Positions 47,604 to 54,533 of a DNA stretch of 54,533 nucleotides are shown piece after piece (the stretch's first letter is position 1; each line of letters opens with the position of its first letter). The DNA comes from Mesorhizobium plurifarium (lineage in GTDB: Bacteria; Pseudomonadota; Alphaproteobacteria; Rhizobiales; Rhizobiaceae), in assembly GCA_000824785.1 (NCBI GenBank), contig CCNB01000043.1, positions 618,622 through 673,154 of the forward strand, written 5' to 3'. The notes under the pieces were generated by a model, which was given only the letters and a program-made list of their open reading frames with translations, was not told the origin of the DNA and made no database searches. Position numbers and translations under genes: made by a program.

Positions 47604-49133
47604 CTAGCGGCCGACATTGGCGAGCGCCCGCTTCTCCCGCCGCCGCTGCACCGACGATGGGATGTTCATGCCTTCGCGATATTTCGCGACGGTTCGCCGC
47701 GCGATGTCGACACCGCTTTCCTTGAGCATGTCGACGATGGCGTCGTCGGAAAGCACGTCGGCGGGCTTTTCCTCGTCGATCATCTGCTTGATGCGGTCGC
47801 GTACGGCCTCGGACGAATGCGCTTCGCCGCCTTCGGCCGAGGCGATCGATGCGGTGAAGAAATAGCGCAGCTCGAAGACGCCGCGCGGCGTCAGCATGTA
47901 TTTGTTGGCGGTGACGCGGCTGACGGTCGATTCATGCATGCCGATGGCATCGGCCACCGTGCGCAGGTTGAGCGGCTTGAGGTGACGCACGCCATGGACG
48001 AGGAAGGCATCCTGCTGCCGCACGATTTCCGACGCCACCTTGAGAATGGTCTTGGCCCGCTGATCGAGGCTGCGCGTCAGCCAGTTGGCGTTCTGCAGGC
48101 ATTCGGCGAGAAAATCCTTTTCCGCCTGATCCTTGGCGTGGCTCGAAACGCGGGCGAAGTAGACATTGTCCACCAGCACGCGCGGCAGCGTGTCGGCGTT
48201 GAGCTCCACCGCCCAGCTGCCGTCATTGGCGGCGCGCACCTCGACATCGGCGACGATCGCATCGCTGGCGCCGCCCGAAAACGCCAGGCCGGGACGCGGA
48301 TCGAGCGCGCGGATCTCGGCCAGCATGTCGAGGAGGTCCTCCTCGTCGACGCCGCAGATGCGTTTCAGCGTCTGGAAATCCCGCCGCGCCAGGAGCTCGA
48401 GATTGGCGACCAGCGCTTTCATCGCCGGATCGAGCCGGTCGCGCCCTGCAAGTTGCAGCGAGAGGCACTCCGCGAGGTCGCGCGCGAAAAGTCCTGGCGG
48501 CTCGAAGGTCTGGCAGACGCCAAGCACGCGCGCCACCGCCGCTTCGTCCGCACCGAGCCGGGCCGCGATCTCGCCGAGGTCGGTGCGCAAATAACCGGCT
48601 TCGTCGAGCCCGTCGGCGAGCTCGCCCGCGATCAGGCGTTCGCCGGGACTGAGGAAAGCGAGCGCGATCTGCTCGCCGACATGTTCGCGCAGCGTGACGG
48701 CGGCCGCGGCCATGTCGCCAACATCGAACCCCTCGGACGATGCCGAGCCGGCGGCGCCGCCGGCGGCCGACTTCCACTGCGCCGTGAGGTCCGGCCCCAG
48801 CCTCTCATGGGTGCCGGGGTCGTCGGGAAACAGGTTCTCCAGGGAGGAATCGAGCTTTTGCGAGATCGCTTCCGCGCTCCATTCCGTCTCGCCCTCGAAC
48901 CAGTCGCCTTCGGAAGCCCGCTCCGGCGCCGCCTCGCTTTTCTGGGCCTGGTCGCCTGCCGCGTCGTCTTGCGGCTCGGCCCGCTCCAGGAGCGGGTTGC
49001 GCTCGATCTCCTCGTCGATGAAGCGCTCGAGCTCGACATGGGTGAGCTGCAGCAGGCGGATCGACTGCATCAGCTGCGGCGTCATCACCAGCGACTGGGA
49101 CTGTCTGAGCTGCAGTTTGGCTGCCAGCGCCAT
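47604..49133 (-). CDS. rpoN: RNA polymerase sigma-54 factor
   Basis: 509-aa sigma-54. Region I is Gln/Leu-rich (KLQLRQSQSLVMTPQLMQSI, RLLQL). Region II is acidic and variable (about 60-130), the core-binding domain follows, then an HTH and the C-terminal RpoN box (ARRTVAKYRE near 483-492). It directs transcription from -24/-12 promoters of nitrogen-fixation, nitrogen-assimilation and transport genes with enhancer-binding activators. ATG 49133 is the natural start. It follows lptB by 190 bp. Confidence 0.96.
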   Translation of the reverse strand: MALAAKLQLRQSQSLVMTPQLMQSIRLLQLTHVELERFIDEEIERNPLLERAEPQDDAAGDQAQKSEAAPERASEGDWFEGETEWSAEAISQKLDSSLENLFPDDPGTHERLGPDLTAQWKSAAGGAAGSASSEGFDVGDMAAAAVTLREHVGEQIALAFLSPGERLIAGELADGLDEAGYLRTDLGEIAARLGADEAAVARVLGVCQTFEPPGLFARDLAECLSLQLAGRDRLDPAMKALVANLELLARRDFQTLKRICGVDEEDLLDMLAEIRALDPRPGLAFSGGASDAIVADVEVRAANDGSWAVELNADTLPRVLVDNVYFARVSSHAKDQAEKDFLAECLQNANWLTRSLDQRAKTILKVASEIVRQQDAFLVHGVRHLKPLNLRTVADAIGMHESTVSRVTANKYMLTPRGVFELRYFFTASIASAEGGEAHSSEAVRDRIKQMIDEEKPADVLSDDAIVDMLKESGVDIARRTVAKYREGMNIPSSVQRRREKRALANVGR

Positions 49134-49258
49134 GGTGGGATTTCAAACGCCTCGTCTACGCGTCGCACAGTTGTTTTTCGGTCGGGCATAGAAACTGGCC
49201 CGGCTTTTGCTTGTCAAGGAAAACGCTAGCAGCAGGGGCTTACCGGAGCGTTATCGAG

Positions 49259-49271
49259 CGCTAAAATAGCG
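49259..49271. promoter_or_regulatory. Short hairpin in the lptB-rpoN spacer
   Basis: CGCTA-AAA-TAGCG is a perfect 5-bp stem in the 190-bp gap that must contain the rpoN promoter or the end of the lpt transcript. It is too short to be decisive. Confidence 0.25.
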
Positions 49272-49323
49272 AAAAGCCGCCACGCCACCTTCGAAAATCG
49301 CGCCACAGCCCGAAAACCGGCAG

Positions 49324-50142
49324 TCAGAGCGTGAAGCCCTCGCCGAGATAAAGACGCCGCACATCGGCGTTGGCGACGATCTCGTCGGCGCGGCCATGCG
49401 TCAGCACCTGGCCGGCATGGATGATATAGGCGCGGTCGATCAGGCCGAGCGTCTCGCGCACATTGTGGTCGGTGATCAAGACGCCGATGCCGCGGGCCGT
49501 GAGGTGGCGAACGAGCTGCTGGATGTCGGCGACGGCGATCGGGTCGATGCCGGCGAAAGGCTCGTCGAGCAGCATATAGGCCGGCCGCGTCGCCAGCGCC
49601 CGCGCGATTTCGAGGCGGCGCCGTTCACCGCCCGATAGCGACATCGACGGCGCCTTGCGCAGATGGCTGATGTGGAATTCCTCGAGCAGCTCGTCGAGGT
49701 TGCGTTCACGCACCTTGCGATCCTTTTCGACCACTTCCAGCACGGCGCGGATGTTCTGCTCGACGTTGAGGCCGCGGAAGATCGACGCTTCCTGCGGCAG
49801 ATAGCCGATACCGAGGCGGGCACGCCGGTACATCGGCATCGAGGTGACATCGAAGCCGTCGATCTCGATCGAGCCTTCGTCGACCGGCACTAGCCCCGTG
49901 ACCATGTAGAAACAGGTGGTCTTGCCGGCGCCGTTGGGGCCAAGCAGGCCGACGGCCTCGCCGGCGCGCACGCCAAGCGTGACACCGCTCACCACCTTGC
50001 GGCCCTTATAGCTCTTGGTCAGACCCTTCGCGATCAGGGTGCCCTTGAACTTTGCCTTATCGGTGCCGACCGTCGCCGGCGCAGCCGCCTTTGCGGCCGC
50101 CCGCCCCGGAAGACGGGCCAGCAGCGAGGTTACGCCGGCCAT
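49324..50142 (-). CDS. lptB: LPS export ABC transporter ATPase LptB
   Basis: 272-aa ATPase powering lipopolysaccharide extraction from the inner membrane with LptFG. Walker A GPNGAGKTT is at 68-76, the ABC signature LSGGERRRLE and Walker B LLDEPFAGID follow, as does the LptB-type ITDHNVRETL. An Ala-rich N-terminal extension of about 35 aa exceeds the roughly 240 aa usual elsewhere. Its start overlaps the lptA stop by one base. Confidence 0.96.
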   Translation of the reverse strand: MAGVTSLLARLPGRAAAKAAAPATVGTDKAKFKGTLIAKGLTKSYKGRKVVSGVTLGVRAGEAVGLLGPNGAGKTTCFYMVTGLVPVDEGSIEIDGFDVTSMPMYRRARLGIGYLPQEASIFRGLNVEQNIRAVLEVVEKDRKVRERNLDELLEEFHISHLRKAPSMSLSGGERRRLEIARALATRPAYMLLDEPFAGIDPIAVADIQQLVRHLTARGIGVLITDHNVRETLGLIDRAYIIHAGQVLTHGRADEIVANADVRRLYLGEGFTL

Positions 50143-50738
50143 TAGTTGCCTGACGCTCCCTGCTGTTGCGCGCCCTGCTTCTGGGGCGTGAACGACATCA
50201 TCACGCGGCCGCCGCAGCCGTCGACATTGGCGAGTCCGCTCTTCATCTGCACGGTGAGCTTGCAGCCCTTGAGCACATTGTCGCCCTGCGACAACACCAC
50301 TTCCTTGCCCTTGAGCACCAGCACCTGCGTCTTCATGTCGAATGTGCCGCTGTCGCCCGTGGCGACCTGGTCGTTCGACTTGACGTAGACTTTGTTCTCC
50401 ACCTCGAGGTGGTCGATATTGGCGGCGCCGGTCATAGCCGACGCGCCGGCGGCGGCGCTTTTGCCGGCATTGGCATCCTTGACATAGTAGACCGTCATCT
50501 TGCCGGCCTTGAGCAGGGTCGGCCCCTGATTGACCGTGACGTTGCCGCTGAATATGGCCATGCTTTCGGCCTGGCGGACCTCAAGCTTGTCGCTTTCGAT
50601 CTGGATCGGCTGGTCGCCGGACAGCTTGAGCCCGGACATCTGGCTGGTCGCGCTCGACTGCGCGAAGGAATGCGCCGTCGCCAAGAACAGCAATGCGGAA
50701 GCAGCGCCCGAAAGCCATGCGGATTTACTGCGACGCAT
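50142..50738 (-). CDS. lptA: Periplasmic LPS-transport bridge protein LptA
   Basis: 198-aa OstA-fold protein with a signal peptide (SGAASALLFLATAHSFA-Q) and beta-jellyroll segments (IQIESDKLEVRQAESMAIFS, GNVTVNQGPTLLKAGKMTVY). It forms the filament carrying LPS across the periplasm. ATG 50738 with GGTGGAG upstream is chosen over GTG 50750. It overlaps lptC by 14 bp. Confidence 0.93.
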   Translation of the reverse strand: MRRSKSAWLSGAASALLFLATAHSFAQSSATSQMSGLKLSGDQPIQIESDKLEVRQAESMAIFSGNVTVNQGPTLLKAGKMTVYYVKDANAGKSAAAGASAMTGAANIDHLEVENKVYVKSNDQVATGDSGTFDMKTQVLVLKGKEVVLSQGDNVLKGCKLTVQMKSGLANVDGCGGRVMMSFTPQKQGAQQQGASGN

Positions 50739-51438
50739 TCTGTTCTCCACCGTTTACCCCCGCTGCCTTCAGCGCGGCTGGATCTATGTTGACGCGAACC
50801 CGGTTCTCGAAGACCACGAGCCTGCCGTTGTCCTCGACCGACATCGAATCCGCCGTGATGCGCGACCCGCCGCGGCTGACGTCGACCGGATTATTCGTCT
50901 TCATAGAGCCTTTGCCCATGTCTAGGAAGATCGATTTGAACTTCGCCGCCAGGCCGTCCGTCGTCGTCACGCTGACGTCGCTGGTCAGGTCCATCGTGTT
51001 GGCGTCGCGATTGTAGATACCGTGCGCGGCATCGACCGATACGATGTTGTCGGTGGCGACGGGCAGTTTGGCGTTGATGCCTTCGAGGTCGATGACGGCC
51101 TGCTGGCCGACATCCTGCGTCGCCCTGGTCGCCGTCAGCGAATATGGCAGCTTCTGCTTGGTGAAGCCGTTGAGCTTCGGATTGGCCATCACCAGCTTGC
51201 CGTCGGAAAACGCCGTGCCGTCGGCCTGCACCGAGACCGACAGGGGCGCCTTGAGGTAGGAATAGACTGGAAAGGCGACGGCGATGGCGACCGCGAGCAG
51301 CGGCACCGCGAATTTCAGCACGCGCACGCGGCGAGAGTGCCGCTGCGCGCGGTTGAAGGCATCTCCGCGCGTGCCGCCCTCGGCCGCCGGAGCCGATGCC
51401 TCGCCAGCATCGCTCGTTTCGTCAGATCGCGCCAACAT
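50725..51438 (-). CDS. lptC: LPS export bitopic protein LptC
   Basis: 237-aa inner-membrane protein. An Ala/Glu-rich cytoplasmic N-terminus is followed by a helix at about 40-62 (FAVPLLAVAIAVAFPVYSYL) and a periplasmic jellyroll domain with LTSDVSVTTTDG and SRITADSMSVEDNGRLVVFE. It passes LPS from LptB2FG to LptA. First gene of the lptCAB unit. It is more divergent in sequence than LptA/LptB, as is usual for the family. Confidence 0.9.
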   Translation of the reverse strand: MLARSDETSDAGEASAPAAEGGTRGDAFNRAQRHSRRVRVLKFAVPLLAVAIAVAFPVYSYLKAPLSVSVQADGTAFSDGKLVMANPKLNGFTKQKLPYSLTATRATQDVGQQAVIDLEGINAKLPVATDNIVSVDAAHGIYNRDANTMDLTSDVSVTTTDGLAAKFKSIFLDMGKGSMKTNNPVDVSRGGSRITADSMSVEDNGRLVVFENRVRVNIDPAALKAAGVNGGEQNASQ

Positions 51439-51728
51439 GACTTTCTAATGGACCTTTGCCCGCCCAAACACCGCCTATAGGTGGTATGCCGACACCTACA
51501 AGCAAGCACAAGCGGATCAAAACTGCAAAAATGTGACAACTGCCACCCGCAAAATCGACAGGAATCCGGCGAGACGGCTTGTACTTCATAGCAGATAGGG
51601 ACTTGGTTGCGTTAATTTTTCGTGAGGTCGGCGTCAACACTTCACGGCGCGGCATTTTCAGGAAACGGTAGCCGTGTGCCGAGGCTTGCTTTAAAAGCGT
51701 GCTTTCCCACCGATCCATGAGGCTGACG

Positions 51729-52685
51729 ATGGCAATGAGAGCCGACGACCTGATCGACCGCCGCCGCTTGCGCCGCAAGCTGACTTTCTGGCGCGTGGTC
51801 GCGTTTCTGGTTCTGGCGGCCGCGGTGATCGCGTTCTCGACCTGGGTCTATGACGACAATTTTACCGGCCAGGCGGTTCCGCATATCGCCAAGGTCAAGA
51901 TCGAAGGCACCATCACCGAGGATGAGGAACTGCTCAAAAGGCTGGAGGCGATCCGCAAGTCGCCGGAAGTGAAAGGCGTCATCCTGTCGATCGATTCGCC
52001 CGGAGGCACCACGGTCGGTGGCGAGTCGACATTCGAAGCCGTGCGCAAGCTTGCCGGCGACAAGCCCGTGGTGGCCGAGGTCGGCACGCTGGCGGCATCG
52101 GCCGGCTATATGATCGCCAGTGCGGCCGACCATATCGTCGCCCGCCAGACCTCGATCGTCGGCTCGATCGGCGTGCTGATCCAATATCCTGACGTCAGCG
52201 GTCTCATGGACAAGCTCGGCATCAAGCTGGAGGAAGTGAAATCGTCGCCGCTCAAGGCTTCGCCCTCGCCCTTCAAGCCGACCAATGACGATGAGCGCGC
52301 CATGGTGCGCAAGCTGATCCTCGACAGTTACGACTGGTTCGTCGGCATTGTCGCGGACCGCCGCAAGATGACGCACGAGCAGGCGCTGGCGCTGGCCGAC
52401 GGTTCGATCTTCACCGGCCGCCAGGCTTTGGCCAACCATCTGGTCGACGCCGTCGGCGGCGAGCAGGAGGCGATCGACTGGCTGGCGACGAAGGGCGTGG
52501 ACGCCAAGCTCAAGGTCGTCGAGTGGAAGGACAAGGACAGGCGTGGCGGTTTCCTGTTTTCCCAGTCGATGGCAAAACTGGCGGCCAAGGCGCTTGGCCT
52601 GCCGGATGCCGGCGGCGATGTCATTCACGAGCTCGGCGCCGACCGCTTGTTTCTTGACGGTCTCGTTTCGGTCTGGCACCCTTGA
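51729..52685 (+). CDS. sppA: Signal peptide peptidase SppA (S49 family, short form)
   Basis: 318-aa membrane-anchored serine protease that degrades cleaved signal peptides. N-terminal helix at 22-40. The catalytic serine S124 is in LAASAGY, with the partner lysine probably K176 in SSPLKASPSP. The one-domain form is the usual type outside enterics. ATG 51729 has GAGG 6 bp upstream; GTG 51699 and ATG 51717 are less likely. Divergent from lptC. Confidence 0.92.
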   Translation: MAMRADDLIDRRRLRRKLTFWRVVAFLVLAAAVIAFSTWVYDDNFTGQAVPHIAKVKIEGTITEDEELLKRLEAIRKSPEVKGVILSIDSPGGTTVGGESTFEAVRKLAGDKPVVAEVGTLAASAGYMIASAADHIVARQTSIVGSIGVLIQYPDVSGLMDKLGIKLEEVKSSPLKASPSPFKPTNDDERAMVRKLILDSYDWFVGIVADRRKMTHEQALALADGSIFTGRQALANHLVDAVGGEQEAIDWLATKGVDAKLKVVEWKDKDRRGGFLFSQSMAKLAAKALGLPDAGGDVIHELGADRLFLDGLVSVWHP

Positions 52686-52762
52686 CATCTCGCTGGGACG
52701 AGCCAAAAAAGCAATAAAATCATCCTGATAATCGACTGCAGTGGTTTTACGGGGAACGTTCT

Positions 52763-53047
52763 ATGATCAAATCCGAGCTTGTGCAGATTATTGCCGCGCG
52801 CAACCCGCACCTTTTCCTGCGCGATGTCGAAAACATCGTCGGTGCGATCTTTGACGAGATCACCGATGCGCTTGCCGAGGGCAACCGGGTCGAGTTGCGC
52901 GGTTTCGGCGCCTTTTCGGTGAAGAACCGTCCCGCCCGCACCGGCCGCAATCCGCGCACCGGCGAATCCGTCGAGGTCGAGGAAAAGTGGGTGCCGTTCT
53001 TCAAGACCGGCAAGGAGTTGCGCGAAAGGCTGAACAGCGGCAAATAG
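52763..53047 (+). CDS. ihfB: Integration host factor subunit beta
   Basis: 94-aa nucleoid protein of the HU/IHF family. MIKSELVQIIAARNPHLF at the start, the DNA-bending arm VKNRPARTGRNPRTGE in the middle and VPFFKTGKELRERLN at the end are all typical of IhfB. With IhfA it bends DNA and assists sigma-54 activation, replication and recombination. ATG 52763 has only a weak GGGGAACG site. It lies 78 bp after sppA. Confidence 0.95.
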   Translation: MIKSELVQIIAARNPHLFLRDVENIVGAIFDEITDALAEGNRVELRGFGAFSVKNRPARTGRNPRTGESVEVEEKWVPFFKTGKELRERLNSGK

Positions 53048-53088
53048 GCCGCGCGCCGGCGGGTTGAAACGGCATCTTGGCGCTTAAA

Positions 53089-53133
53089 GCATGTCTCCCG
53101 AAAGTGGAGGCTGGTTTCGGGACAAGGACATGC
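53089..53133. repeat. AGCATGAT-type palindromic repeat, copy 3
   Basis: Ends GCATGTC/GACATGC are complementary and enclose TCCCGAAAGTGG and GGTTTCGGGA. It lies between ihfB and the lapA-like gene and is related to the copies at 45073 and 46042. Confidence 0.7.
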
Positions 53134-53165
53134 GCGCTTAGGAAGCTTCTCTCTGTGGAGATCTG

Positions 53166-53495
53166 ATGTTCAATCGCTTCGTCCTCGTCGTGGTCTTCGT
53201 GCCGCTGGCCATCATCCTGATCGCGCTTGCCGTCGCCAATCGCGGCCCCGTCGCCTTCACGCTCGATCCATTTCATCCCGGCAATCCCGCGCTGACGCTG
53301 AACCTGCCGCTTTTCATCTTCCTGTTCCTTGCCCTGGCCGTCGGCATGGTCGTCGGCAGCATGGCGACGTGGGTGAAGCAGGGGCGCTACCGCAAGCTCG
53401 CGCGCCAGCGCGGTCTGGAAGCTGAAAACCTTCGCCAGGCGGTGAGCCGCCCACCGGCGGCGCCCAATGGACCGGCGCTGCCCAAGCCGAACTAG
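53166..53495 (+). CDS. LapA (DUF1049) domain inner-membrane protein
   Basis: 109-aa protein with two hydrophobic helices (VLVVVFVPLAIILIALAVAN and LFIFLFLALAVGMVVGSMA), a basic loop WVKQGRYRKLARQRGLEAE with coiled-coil character, and a Pro-rich tail. This is the LapA/YciS layout; YciS takes part in LPS assembly with LapB in E. coli. The position after ihfB is conserved across proteobacteria. Confidence 0.88.
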   Translation: MFNRFVLVVVFVPLAIILIALAVANRGPVAFTLDPFHPGNPALTLNLPLFIFLFLALAVGMVVGSMATWVKQGRYRKLARQRGLEAENLRQAVSRPPAAPNGPALPKPN

Positions 53496-53517
53496 CTAAC
53501 GCCTCACGGAGCCTCCG

Positions 53518-54495
53518 ATGCTGACCGTTTCGGCCGCCGAGGTCGACCGCGCGCTGACCTTTCCCGGCCTTGTCGAGACATTGCGCACCGCCTTCCGCGA
53601 AGGCGCGATGCAGCCGGTTCGCCATCATCATGGCGTCGAGCGCCCGGACGGCGCCGCCTCGACCCTGCTTTTGATGCCGGCCTGGACCGACTTCAATGCC
53701 GCTGGTACCTCGGCGGGAGGCCATATCGGCGTCAAGATCGTCACCGTATCGCCGGACAACAACGCCATCGGCAAGCCGGCGGTGATGGGCCTCTATCTTT
53801 TGCTCGACGGCGTCACCGGCGAGCCGCAGGCGCTGATCGACGGCCAGCGGCTGACGCAGTGGCGCACGGCTTGCGCCTCGGCGCTTGCCGCCTCCTATCT
53901 CGCTCGCAAGGACGCCTCGCGGCTTCTGGTGATCGGCGCCGGCGCGCTGTCGCCGTTCCTTGCCAAGGCACATTCGGCGGTCAGGCCGATCACATCCATC
54001 CGCATCTGGAACCGCACGCCGGCCAATGCCGAAAAAGTGGCGGCCACCTTGCGGGCCGAGGGCCTTCCTGCAAGTGCCGCCGGCGATCTCGACGCGGAGC
54101 TTGCCGAGGCCGACATCGTCACCTCCGCGACCATCTCGAACACGCCGCTGGTCAAGGGCGCGCTGCTGAAGCCCGGCGCCCATGTCGATCTCGTCGGCGG
54201 TTTCACGCCGACGATGCGCGAAAGCGATGACGACGCGGTCAAGCGCGCCCGCGTCTATGTCGACACCCGCGCCGGCGCCACCAAGGAAGCCGGCGACATC
54301 GTCCAGCCGCTGGCCGCAGGCGTGCTGAAGCCGGAAGCGATCGTCGCCGACCTGCACGAGCTTGCCCGCGGCGAGAAGCAGGGCCGGCAAAGCGACAGCG
54401 AGATCACGCTGTTCAAGTCGGTTGGCGCAGCGCTTGAGGATCTCGCCGCAGGCATCGCCGTCTACAAGGCGCTGCGCGCAGGCAGTAGGGATTAG
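53518..54495 (+). CDS. Ornithine cyclodeaminase / mu-crystallin family protein
   Basis: 325-aa NAD(P)-dependent enzyme. The N-terminal dimerisation part is followed by a Rossmann domain with VIGAGALSPFLAKAH near 139-153 and IRIWNRTPANAEKVA; DLVGGFTPTMRESDDDAVKRA is family-typical. Members deaminate ornithine to proline or reduce imino acids; which applies here cannot be told. It begins 22 bp after lapA. Confidence 0.9.
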   Translation: MLTVSAAEVDRALTFPGLVETLRTAFREGAMQPVRHHHGVERPDGAASTLLLMPAWTDFNAAGTSAGGHIGVKIVTVSPDNNAIGKPAVMGLYLLLDGVTGEPQALIDGQRLTQWRTACASALAASYLARKDASRLLVIGAGALSPFLAKAHSAVRPITSIRIWNRTPANAEKVAATLRAEGLPASAAGDLDAELAEADIVTSATISNTPLVKGALLKPGAHVDLVGGFTPTMRESDDDAVKRARVYVDTRAGATKEAGDIVQPLAAGVLKPEAIVADLHELARGEKQGRQSDSEITLFKSVGAALEDLAAGIAVYKALRAGSRD

Positions 54496-54533
54496 GCAGT
54501 AGGAAGACTTACACCTACTGCCTACTGCCTACT
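54480..54533. repeat. Inverted clusters of a 10-bp/7-bp repeat at the window edge
   Basis: AGGCAGTAGG occurs at 54480-54489 and 54494-54503, and its complement CCTACTGCCT at 54514-54523 and 54521-54530 (overlapping, period 7). The first copies overlap the 3-prime end of the cyclodeaminase-family gene. The array runs off the window. It can form a stem and may act as terminator or be a small expandable repeat. Confidence 0.6.

Noticed and set aside
47520..49229. 569-aa plus-strand frame opposite rpoN
   Set aside because: rpoN with its region I and RpoN box is certain, so this is a shadow frame.

Overview
The window looks like chromosomal DNA of a rhizobium of the Mesorhizobium/Phyllobacteriaceae type (Hyphomicrobiales, Alphaproteobacteria). 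The reasons are high GC with strongly GC-biased third codon positions, the gene order lptC-lptA-lptB-rpoN-hpf-ptsN, an Hsp20-DUF1150 pair behind a ROSE-like leader, sppA-ihfB-lapA, an IalB-family protein, and several families of palindromic intergenic repeats of the rhizobial kind. No rRNA, tRNA, CRISPR array, transposase or phage gene was seen. The genus is inferred from style and gene order, not from a search.

Layout. 0.1-9.3 kb: a catabolic/uptake locus. An NTF2-flavin monooxygenase fusion and an RpiR-type regulator lie on the minus strand, facing an ABC importer (ATPase, permease, Tat-exported binding protein), a Gfo/Idh/MocA oxidoreductase and an amidase. 9.4-10.0 kb: a lower-GC patch with two small unknown or decayed ORFs. 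10.1-18.4 kb: a complete kdp operon (kdpF-A-B-C-D-E) with two extra small membrane proteins, one before kdpF and one between kdpA and kdpB. 18.5-27.3 kb (minus): an 8.2-kb gene for a giant glycine-rich autotransporter of 2732 aa, with an IalB-like gene only 32 bp downstream. 27.6-31.2 kb: a small Gln-rich exported protein, a NUDIX hydrolase, then an ArsR-SRPBCC-VOC-small membrane protein-DUF1801-DUF1801 run. 31.5-38.6 kb: a GGDEF/EAL protein, a GNAT acetyltransferase, a DUF2214 protein, endonuclease III, a DUF2244 protein, an LCM-type methyltransferase and an AraC-MGMT fusion. 38.7-40.7 kb: a compact four-gene secreted-protein cluster. It has two paralogous fimbrial/spore-coat-U-like proteins, a half-PapD-like protein and an unknown exported protein, behind a perfect CtrA-type box. 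40.9-45.0 kb: ribokinase, amidase, LysE exporter and nucleoside hydrolase. 45.2-54.5 kb: heat-shock, nitrogen-PTS, sigma-54, LPS-transport, sppA, ihfB, lapA and ornithine cyclodeaminase-family genes.

The most promising undescribed system is the CtrA-boxed cluster at 38.7-40.7 kb. It resembles a minimal chaperone-dependent surface structure without an usher. Second is the autotransporter-IalB pair. The uptake/catabolic locus at 3-9 kb has an unknown substrate, and the extra Kdp small proteins are also worth testing. All functional statements come from reading motifs by eye; no database search was run.
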